DNA from: Emiliania huxleyi CCMP1516
Lineage: Eukaryota; Haptophyta; Isochrysidales; Noelaerhabdaceae
NCBI RefSeq assembly: GCF_000372725.1
Contig: NW_005200951.1
Location: 200,986-264,985 of the forward strand
Reading direction: 5' to 3'
DNA: 64,000 nt
Below the pieces are notes generated by a model that was not told the origin of the DNA, did not search any database, and saw only the letters and a program-made list of their open reading frames with translations. Shown piece by piece: positions 29,645 to 40,759 of the stretch (the first letter of the stretch is position 1; the number at the start of each line of letters is the position of its first letter). A program made the translations under genes and the position numbers.

Positions 29645-30450
29645 TCATGACCTCCCCATTGCACGCAACGCCGCCGCCCTTCCGTTCTTCGCCGAGCGAT
29701 GCCTCGCGCCCTTTGCTCCACCCGTACCGCCGGAGGAGGGCGCCCCGCCCGCCGCGCCGTCTGCAGCCACAGCCGCCGCCCTCGCGTCCGTTTGCAAGCC
29801 CGCCGCCTGCGGCGCGCCTCGGCCCGCCGCGTCCCCGCCGGCGCCCGTCTGCAGGGCGACGAACGCGTCGTTGGTCTCGAGCGGCGGCAGGACCGCGCCG
29901 CGCCGGCCGTGCCCACGAAGCGCGGTCGCGCCCACCCCTGCCAGCGCACCAAGCGCCGCCCCGAGTCCGGCCACGCCGACCAGCTTGGCGTGGCCCGCCC
30001 CGCCATCGGTCAAGGCCAGCAGCGCAAAGAAGAGTAGTCCGGCGCCGGTGGCGGCTGCAACCAGCAGCCGCTCCTGTCGCTGCTGGGCCGAGGCGCGCAA
30101 CCGCGACGCGTCGCACTGGCTACGCAAATGCTCGTCCGAAGGGTCAAGCTCGGCGCCGCGTGCGTAATACTCGAGCGCATCCTCGTGCAAACCGGCGGCG
30201 CGAAGAGCCTCGGCCTTGCGAAAATGACCCTTGGGCCACTCGGGCCTCCGCCGGATGGCCTCCTCGGCGTCGGCGAGCGCACGCGCAGGCAGGCTGAGCT
30301 TGAGGAAGGCAAACGAGCGGTTCGAGAAGAGCGAAGCCTCCTTGGGCGCAAATGAGAGGGCCCTCGTGTAGGATGTCATGGCGCCGACATAGTCGGCCGA
30401 CGCCATGCATGCGTTGCCCTGCTCTTTGGCATCCTCAGCCGCTGAGTTCA
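29645..30450 (-). CDS. TPR protein with C-terminal membrane segments
   Basis: The ATG at 30450 begins MNSAAEDAKEQGNACMASAD, a classic first tetratricopeptide helix. Three TPR units follow (DYVGAMTSYTRALSFAPKEA; SNRSFAFLKLSLPARALADA; HFRKAEALRAAGLHEDALEY with LDP), the Hsp70/Hsp90 co-chaperone style. Two hydrophobic segments come next (LLVAAATGAGLLFFALLAL; LVGVAGLGAALGALAGVGAT), then an Ala/Gly-rich hydrophilic tail. This suggests a membrane-anchored TPR receptor or adaptor on the ER or an organelle; the exact partner is not readable. The gene appears intronless. The frame is open upstream of the chosen ATG, but that extension is low-complexity. Confidence 0.78.
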
Positions 30451-31605
30451 TATTGCAACACACCGGCGCCTCGCGCGTCCAGGGTTCCAACTTTTGGGGT
30501 GAGGGGAGGGTTTTGGGCAGGCGGCTCTGCCGCCGCAGGGGTAAGGGGGTAGGGGGTGGACCCCCCCACGCCCCAGCCATTCCCGCCTCCACCCAGATTC
30601 TTTCTCAAAACGTCGAGAAACGTGAATATGTCGAGATCCGCGAACCCTGAGGGAGGGTGTAGACTGTAGAGGATGTAGAGTGCAGAGCGCTGTAGAGCTG
30701 TAGAGCTAGCTGTAGAGATGTAGAGCGCTCTGGAGCGCTGTAGAGCTGTAGAGCTCTACATCCGCCGCGGGACGATGTGAGTCCGATGTGCAAGAGCGAT
30801 GACCGATGTAGAGGCGCTCTACCCTCTACAACGTGAAATCTCTACAACAAACTGCAGTGGGGTGTGAATGTGAACACTGACCCTCACACACTAAGGGTTG
30901 GTCAACCATGTGGGTGTCTATGTGTTTCCCTGCTCGGGCTGTAGATTCTTATTTCATCGTCAAAAAGCGCCCGTAAGGCCCGTATTCACTTGTCTCTTGT
31001 GCCAAAATCGGTAATCGTGACCCAGGTGTTCGACCCCGGGCTACAATTCGTCGTACGTTCAACATCAAGATCAATTCAATATAATTCGTCGTTCGTGTTC
31101 GCTCGAGTTTTGTGTTTTTTTTGTGTTTTCTTTCGGACGTCGCGCCTCGTCGCGTCGTCGGAGCGCAGTGCGCACGGAAGTCGGAACACACCACGGTCAT
31201 TGGAAATAAAGAAATCTATACTAGACAGGTGCACACCATCACGCGGACGCACGCTCCTGCAAAAATCCCCCCTCGCTTCTAGGCACATGGATGGGACGTC
31301 TTGCGAGCGGGGCGCCTCAGGGGCGCCCTCGCGACGACAAGCTCAATAGTACACAGGGGGGGGAGGGGGGGGGGGACTGCGGCGATGGTGTGCCCCTAAA
31401 CTACGCGCGCGTCCACGAGCGGCTCAGCAGACGCGCGGTGCTCTCTCCCGAACGTCCCCACCCACCCCTGGCTGGCGGAGGTGGGCGGAGGTGGGGGGCA
31501 GGGAGCGGGAAGCTGCCGGGGCGGCGGGCAGGTCACAAGGCGCTGACTGGGCGGCCCAAAGCTGACAGCGCGCGCGGGCCTGGCCTCCGGCCCAGTCGGG
31601 AGACG
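30451..31605. other. Intergenic region with dispersed repeat B
   Basis: It contains repeat B (30655-30850), an AT-richer tract 30850-31290 without open reading frames of note, and G runs near 31356-31374. No gene is supported. Confidence 0.5.
30640..30790 (+). repeat. Dispersed repeat B, copy 1 (TGTAGAGC units)
   Basis: Built from degenerate TGTAGAGCGC/TGTAGAGCTG words with internal palindromes (GAGCTC, GCGC). Its reverse complement recurs at about 49541-49665 with strong similarity over at least 110 bp. Confidence 0.8.
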
Positions 31606-32400
31606 TCAAGCCTCCTTTCGCGTGTCGGGCGAGGGGGGCGGGTCCTTTAGGCGGCTCTCCGCCGCCTGGACCACCCAGTCGCCGCCGCCTGTCGGAAGGC
31701 TCCGAGACGGCTCCGAAGAAGGCTCCGAGAAGGCTCCAGGTGAGGGGCCACGGGGAACGTCTCTGTCTCGAGGACGGCCACCCCTCAAATACTCGGCCCC
31801 ATCTCGGCCCTATCTCGGCCCTATCTCGGCTAGATCTCGGCTAGATCTCGGCTCGATCTCGGCTCGACCTAGATCTCAGCTATGCTCGCCCGCGAGGAGG
31901 CGCTGCTGGACGAGATGCTTTGCGGCCGACGACGCGCAGCCGAGGACGATCCCCTCCGCCATGCCCATCGTGAGCATGCCGCACGTAGTGACCAGGTACG
32001 GGCCTGCTCATGGCTCATGGCTCATTCCTCATTCAGATGTCACATCCCGCCCCCGGGGGGGCGAGGGACGGGCCTGCGTGCTGAGTACGCCACCCTCGGG
32101 GGCGGGGAGGCGGTGTCGTGCAGAGGACTCGGAGGCAGCGCGTGAGTACGAGGGGGGGGCGAAGACAGTGAATGCAGCGGGAGACGGCCGACTGCCGCTG
32201 ACTCCGTGTCCCCTCGAGCGCTGGCGTGAAGGCGTGAAGGCGTGTGTCCGCTTCTAGAGGCGGCGGGCCCAGGTTGTACTTGTCCTCGGCGAGGCTCGTC
32301 TTGAGCTCGGCTGGCTGCAGCATCCCGGCGCCCGAGGAGATGAGGACGCCGGCGAGGGCCTGCGGGGCACGTGGGGTGGGGTAGGGTGAGGCACACTTCT

Positions 32401-32470
<70 letters not shown>

Positions 32471-34871
32471 TGGTGGGGCGAGGGCCAGGCAGCCCAAGTC
32501 GCGAGCGTGTGTGTGCGTCGTGCGAGTGCCCCTCTCGAGCATGTCTTCCGAGCGAGAGGGCGAGTACTCGGGCGGGACGGGAGAGGTGGCACGCCGCAAC
32601 TCCGCAGCTAGCCAGCAAACGCCGACAGGGGGGGTGGGCGCGGAGATGACGTGTCTCGGCTGGACCTCGGCTGTCTCTCGGCTAGATCTCCGCCGAGAGG
32701 GGGACAGCGGAGATGACGTCAGAGTAGAGCGCGAGCGAGCCTACGCTCGTGCAGACACGACAGCCTCAGCTGGACACGGGGCGGGAGACAGCTCAGGCAC
32801 GCGTCGCACAGTCTCGGGTGTGATGAGTTGAAGGCACGGTGTTGCCGTGCCGTCTCCCGCATCTAGGGGCGGCCGAGATACAGCCGAGATACAGCCGAGA
32901 TACAGCCGAGATATAGCCGAGATATAGTCTCCCGCATCTAGGGGCGGCCGAGATACAGCCGAGATATAGCCGAGATACAGCCGAGATATAGCCGAGATAT
33001 AGTCTCCCGCATCTAGGGGCGGCCGAGATACAGCCGAGATACAGCCGAGATACAGCCGAGATATAGCCGAGATATAGTCTCCCGCATCTAGGGGCGGCCG
33101 AGATACAGCCGAGATATAGCCGAGATACAGCCGAGATATAGCCGAGATATAGTCTCCCGCATCTAGGGGCGGCCGAGCCAAACACAAACGCCGACTGCAC
33201 GAGGGAGGGCAGGCGCGAGTGCGCCTTGAGCTTGATGTTGAGACTCGACCGAGCGATGACGGCCGTGACCGGCATGCCCGCGAAGGCGGCAGCGGTCATG
33301 TTGGCGACGCCCTGCCCAATGAGCTCCTACACGCCCGTGGACACAGCCGAGATACAGCCGAGATACGGCCGAGATAAGGCCGAGATACAGCCGAGATACA
33401 GCCGAGATACAGCCGAGAGATGGCCGCCGTCGTGCTGGCGACCGAGGAGCTATCTCTCGGCCGTATCTCGGCTGTACCTCGGCTGTATCTCGGCTGTATC
33501 TCGGCTGTGCGAGCTCCTGGTCGGGGTTGTGCTTGTACGAGGTCGGCCGCAGACGGTCGAGAGCCTACGGCAGCGAACGGCGTCCTGCTCAGCCCGCCGA
33601 CCGACGGCTGAACCTGGCCGGCGCTGAGGCGTGTCGAAGGTGCCGTGCACGAGAGGAGCCTAGAGGAAGGTTCAGGGAAGGTTCAGGGAAGGTTCAGGGA
33701 AGGTTAGTGCACGAGAGGAGCCTACGGCGTGCATACGCCGACATGAGGGCGGGAGGGCGGTATTCTTCAGCGTGTTCAGAGCAGCGCGTGAGTACGAGGG
33801 GGGTGCGAAGACAGTGAAGCCAGCGGGAGACGGCGGAATACAGCTGAACACGGGCCCTCTCGAGCGCCGGTTGGGGCGCAAAAATACGTATTCCGCTTCT
33901 CGGGAGAGGCGCGTCTCAGCACTCGTCATCGCGTAGATCAGCAGGATGGTCCCGCAGAGCGAGGGCAGCGCCTCGGCCGCCGGCAAGGCCGGCATGCAGA
34001 GCGTGAAGGCAGAGAGGCCACTCGGCAGCGCGCCGATGGGCGTGGCGCTGAGCCCGAGAAGCTGCGAGGCAGCCGTGGCGCCGCCGACGGCGACGAGCGC
34101 CGACGGGATCTTCGGGTGGAGCTTTGGTGCGGCGTGCATGGTGCCCACCACGCCCAGCGCGAGCGCGAGGGCCGCGGGGTTGGTGCCGCCGATGCCGGAG
34201 GCGACGGCCTGCACCACCTCGACGGTGTTCAGGCCGGCGGGTACGGTCAGGTCGAGTGCCTTTGGCAGCTGGCCGGCGAGGATCATGACGCCGATGCCGG
34301 TCGTGAAGCCCGCGATGACGCTCTCCGGCACGTACTTGGTGATGCCGCCTCCGCGGGCGACGCCCATCGCCAGCTGCAGCCCGCCGCACGCGAGGGTGAT
34401 GAAGGGGAGCGTGCCGAGACCATGTGTCTGCACCGCCTCGCAGACCAGCAGGCTGATCGCCGCGGCCGGGCCCGTGATGGCGAGCGTCGTGCCGCCCATC
34501 AGCCCGCCCGCCACGCCCGCCACCGCTGCGCTAACAAGCCCGACCTCAGGCGGAACGCCGCTCGCCACCGCAATGGCCAATGAGAGGGGCACCGCCACGC
34601 AGCCGACGGTGATGCCCGCCGTCACGTCGGTCACAACGGTCGACGGCGCAAACATCTTGCGCCACTCGGGAAGGAGGGTCGGGATCCCGAGATCAAGGAT
34701 CAAGCCCGTCTCCGGTTTGTTGCCCGCCTCTTGCTTGGCGGTGGCCGACTGGGTGAGCGCATCTGTCGCGACCGGCTTACTGACGGCGGAGCTGCAGCGC
34801 ACGATGCGAAACCTTGCCACGCGGCACGCCCGGTGGCCGAGGGAGCCCGCTTGGCTGAGCCTCATCGGCAT
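31606..34871 (-). CDS. SulP/SLC26-family anion transporter
   Basis: SulP proteins carry sulfate, bicarbonate or related anions across membranes. The start is at 34871 (MPMRLSQAGSLGH) or 34865; a basic/Ser-rich leader precedes the membrane domain, possibly a plastid signal. Exon 1 (to 33897) has TVVTDVTAGITVGCVAVPLS (family signature), GLVSAAVAGVAGGLMGGTTL, ITGPAAAISLL and VPESVIAGFTTGIGVMILAG, ending in YAMTSAETRLSRE. A GC donor there joins 33564 (ALDRLRPTSYKHNPDQEL), then an exon at 33326 to about 33178 gives GQGVANMTAAAFAGMPVTAV and IARSSLNI, the SulP core signature. A further exon near 32360-32250 gives ALAGVLISSGAGMLQPAEL and one near 31990-31870 VTTCGMLTMGMAEGIVLGCA; the last may be the 31606 exon (WVVQAAESRLKDPPPS). 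At least one exon between 33178 and 32360 is probably unrecognised, because a helix is missing. Introns are large tandem arrays. Confidence 0.8.
31795..31875. repeat. ATCTCGGCCCT/ATCTCGGCTAG array in SulP intron
   Basis: Seven to eight copies of an 11-12 bp ATCTCGGC unit, GAGAT-type family. A nearby GGCTCCGAGA(C/A) array at about 31697-31740 is of the GGAAGGTTC-like family. Confidence 0.8.
32402..32466 (+). repeat. (CA)n microsatellite in SulP intron
   Basis: About 32 uninterrupted CA dinucleotides, within an intron of the transporter gene. Confidence 0.97.
32853..33175. repeat. 75-bp tandem repeat with 150-bp higher-order structure
   Basis: The anchor TCTCCCGCATCTAGGGGCGG begins at 32853, 32928, 33003, 33078 and 33153, an exact 75-bp period. 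Each unit carries five 11-bp GAGATA(C/T)AGCC subunits. Units 1 and 3 are identical and units 2 and 4 are identical, so the true repeat is a 150-bp dimer. It lies at a SulP exon edge. Confidence 0.95.
33340..33516. repeat. Inverted pair of GAGATACAGCC arrays in SulP intron
   Basis: The plus strand has AGCCGAGATAC units at about 33343-33420 and the complementary GTATCTCGGCT units at about 33450-33508, so the transcript could fold into a long hairpin. Between them is a third copy of a GAGGAGCTA motif resembling the flanking exon edge (GGAGCTC). Confidence 0.85.
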
Positions 34872-36875
34872 CAAGTTGCTGTATGTCTTACGGTTGGGGG
34901 GAGCAAGCAAGGATTGCCGAGATAGGATTGCATGTCTTTTTTCTTTTTTGCATCCACGGTCTCGCTAACACGCGCGCACCGCCCAGCCTGCGGCGGGCGC
35001 GCTGCGGCCGCACGTCTAACTTCGTCATAGTGCCACGACGTGCGGCCTAGATTTAGCCCACGCGCCTCTGCTCGCAAACACTCACCCATTGAATTGTCAC
35101 TGCCCGTGAGTGCGAGATAGGGCTAGCCGCAGGCAGCTAGCCCGTGAGGAGAGCGTCCATAGACACCTCACTTAGACCCCACACACGGTCTCGTCCGTGC
35201 CTCGCCGGCCGGAGAGATTGCTGGAGGTAGAGCAAGCCTGCTCTAGCCTCGCATGTCACTTCCTGTCGTCTGTTGTGTCGTTGTGCCCTTGTTTGTTTCT
35301 CTTGGCACCGTGGAGTGCTGGGGGGGGCGACAGGGAGGATATGGCCTTGAGTTATGTGTAAGCCGACTCAGGGTGTGTGGCAGCCCGCTGGCTGTGTGTC
35401 TTGTGAGCTTGTTTGTGTCTGTGTGTCGCTCGTGCGTGTCGTCATCATCTGTCTAGCGTCCACCCATACCGCGTTGGTGTCCAGTCCGAGCCTGGCTGTT
35501 CTTCACCTTTCTACCTACCTACCTACGTCTCTGAGGTTTCCCTCCCCGGTTCGTCCGTACGACTAACTAGTCGCTGTGGCTAGTCCGACCCGTCCACCTC
35601 GCCGGAGGACTGAGAGATGTTTGGTAGGTGTAAAAGAAAAGAAAGACAACCCGACGGAGGGGATGGGAGGGCGGCACGCCGCCACCATTCAGGGATTTGC
35701 ATTTAGGTGCAAGGAAGAAGAACTATCGTACTCAAGGGTGCGTTCGCAGCACTATCTCGGCTTTCTTTCCGCTCCTGACAGCGCCTTGTGTGTACGCCAA
35801 GGATTGCCGAGATACGCGCACTTTTTTCTTTTTTGCATCAACGGTCTACCGCTGCCGCTTGAGGTGGAGCAAGCTGCTCTAGCCTCGCATGTCACTTCCT
35901 GTTTCTGTTGTTTGTTGTGCCCTTCTTTGTTTTCTTGGCACCTTGGAGTGCTGGGGGGGGCGACAGGGAGGATGTGGCCTTGAGTGATCTGTGATCTGTG
36001 AGGGTCCGCCCGCAGTTGAGTTATTTATGTGTACGCCGACTCAGGGTGTGTGGCAGCCAGCTGGCTGTGTGTCTTGTGGGCCTGTTTGTGTCTGTGTGTC
36101 GCTCGTGCGTGTCGTCACGTCGCGCGGCTCAGAAGCACACAAGCGAAGCGTATTAGTCAAAACGGAACGGACGCGCCATTTCGATGGAAGACCAGCTACG
36201 ACCCAACAGCAACAAAAAGGCGCAGCCCTCCGCCCACCAGATCGCTACCCACGCCATTCGGGCACGCCACTGTGCGAGCGCACTGACACGCGCCCGCCGC
36301 TTGACCACTCTCGGCTCGCCTCCTCCGCCGCAGCGGGTTGTCGCCATGGTTGCGGCAGCTCAACGGCGAAACGTCACGGGCCAGCGGGTGGCAAAAGAGG
36401 AGGTGGGAGGCAGCACCAATTTGCTGCACGAGGCGGTCATCATTCAGCCCACCGGCGGGCGGGAGCGGAGCTGCGGAGCTCAAATGCAAGGCACGGTCCG
36501 TGATGCTCGACGGGCTCTAAATAAATAAAACGGACACCTCTACTATAGGAGATGGGTAAAAAGGAACAGGTCCCCGCCCTGCGGTCTTTGTGCAGGGTTC
36601 TTTGTCGACGGGCTCGACGGGGGCACAGCGCTAAATTGGAGAAACCGGCCACAGCGCACAGGAGAGGGCAGTAGAAAAATACTCGTGGTAATAAATAAAT
36701 AAATAAAACGGACATCCCAAGCTAGGGCTGGGTCGAGGACAGACACGCCATTCGTGGTGCGTTCGGAGCACGCTTTCGGCTTTCTTTCCGCTCCTGACAG
36801 CGCCTTGTGTGTACGCCGTCGAACCCAGCACAAGAGCAGCAGCCCGGGATAGTGACAACCCCAAGTCAGCGCGTC
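34872..36875. other. Two-kilobase intergenic tract with a pair of direct repeats
   Basis: Blocks 34909-34965 and 35222-35445 recur in order at 35799-35850 and 35861-36117, same orientation, with moderate divergence and small indels. Further fragments of the same material occur at 35733-35800/36755-36825, 35656-35700/51280-51325, and 36690-36740/38428-38480. A 114-codon plus-strand frame at 36184-36528 has no recognised domain. No reverse transcriptase, transposase or terminal inverted repeat is visible. Confidence 0.6.
36517..36578 (+). repeat. Dispersed repeat F, copy 1 (AAATAAATAAAACGGACA)
   Basis: About 60 bp beginning AAATAAATAAAACGGACACC and continuing to GGAACAGGTCCCC. An inverted copy lies at 61036-61096. 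The first 18 bp also recur at 36693, 38427 and, altered, near 37808. Confidence 0.8.
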
Positions 36876-37754
36876 ATGGAGTCGAACCTGCACGCCCGCA
36901 TGGAGGCGGCCAAGCGCGAGATGGCGGCGCTACAGAAGATCGAGGCGGAACTCAAGGCGGACGACCACGAGTTCAAGAGCTCTCTCGACGCGCTGCGCTC
37001 AAAGCTGGAAGCGTCTTCCAAGGCGCTCTCGGCGGCCGAGGCGCGCAAGGTGCGGCTGGCCAAGGAGCGCGCGCGGATAGAGAAGGAGCAGGCGGATACC
37101 GATGTGGAGATCGCCAAGCAGCGGGCGCTCAAGGGCGAAATCTCGCAGAGCATCGTCAACATGCAGGAGTTGCAGGCTGCAAAGCGGGAGGACAAGGTGA
37201 GCGAAAAGCTGGGCGCCAGCGGCGGGTTTGGCGGGGGGAGCACCGGCGAGAGCGCGCCGGCACCGAGCCTGGGCGGCCGCCTCGGAGGCGCGCTCTCCTG
37301 GATCGGAGGCATCGGTGGTGGCGTCGCAGAGGCGGCGGCGGCGGGCATGAAGGCGCGTGCGCCGCCGTCGGGGCCCGCGCAGTCGGCCGGTGGGGCGCCG
37401 CCGCAGGAGGCGGACCTGCTCGGCGGGATCGACGCCCCGCCGCCGCCACCGGTGGCGGCGGCCCAAGCCGACCTGCTCGGCTCGTTTGGCGGGTTCGACA
37501 CGCCGCCCGCGACCGCCGCCTTTGCCGGCTTCGACGCGCCCGCGACCGGCGCGTACGGCGGGTTCGGCGCGCCGCCGCCCGCGCCCGTCTCTGGCTTCGG
37601 CGCTGCCCCAGTCCAGTCGGCGGGGTTTGGCGGCTTTGGCGCGGACACGTTCGACACTCCGCCGGCCGGGTTTGCAGCGCCGCCGCACGTCGGAGGCGGA
37701 GGGGTGGCGGGCGGGCCACCCCCGACGGACCCGTTCCAGAACCTGATGCTTTAG
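36876..37754 (+). CDS. Coiled-coil protein with clathrin/AP-binding-like motifs
   Basis: The ATG at 36876 gives MESNLHARMEAAKREMAALQ, followed by an unbroken coiled coil of about 120 residues (KADDHEFKSSLDALRSKLEA; ARKVRLAKERARIEKEQADT). A Gly-rich spacer, then a disordered Phe/Gly/Pro-rich tail holds two DLLG motifs (EADLLGGIDA; QADLLGSFGGFD) and ends DPFQNLML. DLL(G/D/x) and DPF-type motifs are known short ligands for clathrin and AP-adaptor ear domains, so an endocytic or trans-Golgi accessory role is a reasonable inference. No enzymatic or lipid-binding domain is present. The gene is intronless. Confidence 0.7.
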   Translation: MESNLHARMEAAKREMAALQKIEAELKADDHEFKSSLDALRSKLEASSKALSAAEARKVRLAKERARIEKEQADTDVEIAKQRALKGEISQSIVNMQELQAAKREDKVSEKLGASGGFGGGSTGESAPAPSLGGRLGGALSWIGGIGGGVAEAAAAGMKARAPPSGPAQSAGGAPPQEADLLGGIDAPPPPPVAAAQADLLGSFGGFDTPPATAAFAGFDAPATGAYGGFGAPPPAPVSGFGAAPVQSAGFGGFGADTFDTPPAGFAAPPHVGGGGVAGGPPPTDPFQNLML

Positions 37755-38622
37755 GAAACAAAAGAGCTATGCCGAAAGTAGGGATTGGAGGAGGATAGAC
37801 AAACCAACAAATAAACCGGACATGCGCATGAAGCCCTCGCGAGCGTGCCGTCATCACTCATCTCCTGTGGTCCGCCCTGCCTTGTGGCCCTGGGCGAGTG
37901 CGACTCCTAGTGCGACTCGTGAAACCCTGTATCTCGCGTCTTGGTGACCTCCGGCGATCTCCTCTCTTTCGGGAAGGGAGTCTGTCAGTGTGCGGGCAGC
38001 GTGCAGGCAATCACGGGCGCTATTTTGTCGTATCTAGATACTCCTCTTCGGGGAGCGCTCCAAATCTAGACGCCGTGTCTTATTTGATTCAGGCGGTTGC
38101 CGCCCGTTCGACTCTTGCTGTCGCCCTCGCCGTGTGTTTGTCAAGCTTCCGCATGAAGTAACGGGCCTCTTCCTTGTTTCCAGCGCAGCTGCCACTCAGC
38201 ACGTGCGCCAACGACGCCTGTGCAGCGCCTGTGGCGGCTCTCTGTCTTCCTGTGTCCAATCGTCCCAATCTCTCCCTTCTCCGTTTCTCCTCCTTGCCTC
38301 GCGCGCCTCCTTTGCGGCTTCATCCCTAGCCGCCTTGCACGCCCTGCATCCCCAAAACGCAATTCTCGCCTCTCAGAGCTCTCACTCCCCGTTTCTTTCC
38401 CCCCTAGTTTACGCCGGTCCTTTCCCCATAAAAAATAAATAAAACGGACATCCCAAGCTAGGGCTGGGTCGAGGACAGACGGTCCTGTCCCCGAAGCGAG
38501 TTGCGGCTTGAAAATTCTTATTTCGCCTCAGCGCCTAGTGTTGCCCGCTCATAATACCCGAGGGCCCCGGACGCGACCGCCCGCCCCGACCCCTCACACA
38601 GCGGCGCCCGGCCACGCAGCGA
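37755..38622. other. Intergenic region
   Basis: Contains copies of the AATAAATAAAACGGACA motif near 37803 (altered) and 38425, the latter extended by a 35-bp match to 36705-36740. No gene is supported. Confidence 0.5.
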
Positions 38623-39533
38623 ATGCTGAGTCATCTAGTGCGAGCCGCGCTGCTTCTCGCGGCGGTGCACTCGCTTCCGGTGCCCTCCGGCAGTGAGCAC
38701 GCAGCAGAGCATCATCGCCGCTTGAACCGGCCTACGGAGGGCAATGTGCGGGACGCCTACAACCAGGCGCGATCCCCCCCACCTCCTCCTAACCCTCCGC
38801 TCGCCCCCGCCCCGCCGTCCCTCCGCTGCCTCTGCCCGGCGGCCCGGCGCGAGCCCGCCCTCGCACAGCACCCCCCCCACACACGCCCCCTTCTCCGGGT
38901 GTGTCTTGGCACGTACGCCCGCCCGCCCGCCACCCCCTTTCCTCGCCCTCGTCCCCCCTACCTGCCTACCCCCCGCGCGCGCGTGCCCCAGGCGCACGAG
39001 CGCTACGACGCGGTGAGCGCCAAGTACCGGCCGATGGTGGACAAGCTCCTCTCGTCGCCGGCGCCCTCCTTCCTGAAGCAGTTCATGAGCACCGTCGGCG
39101 GCTTCAGCGCGGACCTGGCGTGGATCCCAAAGATGTCCGCCATCAGGCGCGGCGGGCCCCCATCGCGCACCGCACTGGCTCCACTTGCCCCCCCCCCCCC
39201 CCCCTTCCTCCGGGCACTGCCTCCCGTTGGGTAAACCCCCCCCCCCCCCCACCCCACCCCACCTCACCCAGCGGCATGACGGCGGGCGGCGGCGGCAAGG
39301 GCAATGGCATCGTCCCCACCGCCGACATGCCAAAGCACCTCGCGGGGCCTGGGACGCCGGACCCGGCGATGTGCCGCAACTCCACCATCTGCATGCAGAT
39401 CATCGACCACGTGCGCAACGTCAACGAGCCGCTGCAGCGCGGCCAGACGCCCTCGCCGCTGTACCACGTGGTCACAAAGAACAAGGAGGCCACGGCGGCG
39501 GCCGCGCCGGCAGGGCGGCGGCAGCGCCTGTGA
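38623..39533 (+). CDS. Small secreted protein, three exons with two GC-AG introns
   Basis: Exon 1 (38623-38766) encodes a signal peptide (MLSHLVRAALLLAAVHSLPV) and a hydrophilic stretch ending NVRDAYNQ. The intron 38767-38991 has a GC donor and joins AHERYDAVSAKYRPMVDKLL (exon 2, 38992-39146), which ends KMSAI. The second GC-AG intron (39147-39271), mostly C runs, joins SGMTAGGGGKGNGIVPTADM and CRNSTICMQIIDHVRNVNEP (exon 3 to 39533). No family is recognised. The tail is Lys/Arg/Ala-rich. The consistent frame across two joins supports the model; the role is unknown. Confidence 0.65.
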
Positions 39534-39903
39534 AACCTGAGACTGTGCAAGAGGCGGGGGGGGGGAGCGTGCGCATTTTGAAGAGGGCAAGGGGGGGGGC
39601 ATTTTCTTACTTGATATACTTCTTTGTAGATTTAGAACAACAAAATGACCTCTCCTCGGCCGAGGGGGGGTCAGAGACCGTAAAGAGGAAGCGACACGCG
39701 ACTATCTAGATACACAGAGCACATGTCAAAAAGCGATACAACATCGCTCACCGCTCAGCTTCAGGCATCACCATCGGCCGCGCGGGGGGGCGTTTGCACA
39801 TTGCAGTATGCAGATTGCAGATTGCACCGTGCGCACGCGGCGCAGCACATCGGGGCGACACATGCAGCGCAGCAGTCTACGGCTTGGGTGGCCGGTCCCT
39901 CGC
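39534..39903. other. Convergent intergenic region
   Basis: G runs near 39556 and 39590 and an AT-richer patch at 39600-39650. No gene is supported. Confidence 0.5.
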
Positions 39904-40759
39904 TCACGAGATGCGGCACTCCCCCGTGAAGGCGCCGGCTGGCTGAGCAGCCCGCGGCGGCGGCGGCGGCGGCGGCGACTCCGCACCCACCGCCTCGCCC
40001 GGAGGCGGCGGGGACAGGCCCGCATCCGCCGCATCCGCCGTGTCCACCGCCTGCATCTCAACCACCACCGATCCCTGGGGCGGCGGCGGCGGCGGCGGCG
40101 GCTGGTGCGGCGGGGACTGGGCCGGCGGGGCGGCGGCCGGGGCGTCGCATGGGTTGCGGGGGAGGGCGGCTTTGCAGAGCGGGCACGCGGCGATTCGGCA
40201 CTGATATCCGTCACTCGTGGAGGCCGAGAGCAGCCACACGTCGATACACGCCTGAAAGGGAGGCCGGGCAGCTGAAGGATCTCTGCACTGGCCGCTCTAG
40301 CGCTCCCCTCTGGAGTGAGCGAGCCTTGTGGAACTGGTGGCCGCAGGGCAGCTCGCGGAGCATCTCGCCAGCCGAAAAGTCCTCAAGGCACACCGCGCAG
40401 CAGCCGGTTTCGGCGGCGGCGGCGGCGTCGCTCGCGGGGTGGGCTCGAACCGGCAAGCGGTCGACTGCACGGACCAGCGCTTGGTACGCGGATTGCCTCT
40501 GCTGCAAGCCGTCCTCTGTGGACACCCCATCCGAGGGTACACCCCTTCCGAGGCCATGATGGTACACCTCCATCATGGCCCAGATCTGAGCCCGTCTCCT
40601 TGCCCTTTCCGCAATGATCTGACTCCTCAATGGTGGCTCAGTAGACTCCTTCCGCTTGAAGAACATGCCGATCGAGATGACGATGACGAAAACAATGGCG
40701 AGCCAGAAGGCAAAGGCTGCGGCGGCGGGAGCGGGAGTGGGGGCGGGCGGCCGTGGCGG
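39904..40759 (-). CDS. Membrane RING-H2 E3 ubiquitin ligase (5' exon missing)
   Basis: RING-H2 proteins bring E2-ubiquitin to membrane-linked targets. After an acceptor at about 40760 the exon encodes one transmembrane helix (FAFWLAIVFVIVISIGMFF) followed by Lys/Arg, a basic helical linker, and the first half of the RING: CCAVCLEDFSAGEMLRELPC, then GHQFHK. A 73-bp GC-AG intron (40252-40324) joins ACIDVWLL and CPLCKAALP, completing C-X2-C...C-X-H-X2-H-X2-C...C-X2-C with a ten-odd-residue insertion (SASTSDGYQCRIAA) before the last pair. The C-terminus is Pro-rich. The initiating exon lies beyond 40760 and is not identified. Confidence 0.75.

Noticed and set aside
34909-36118. Reading the paired direct repeats as terminal repeats of a retroelement
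   Set aside because: The interval is under 1 kb, no retroelement protein is visible, and the two blocks within each repeat are differently spaced.
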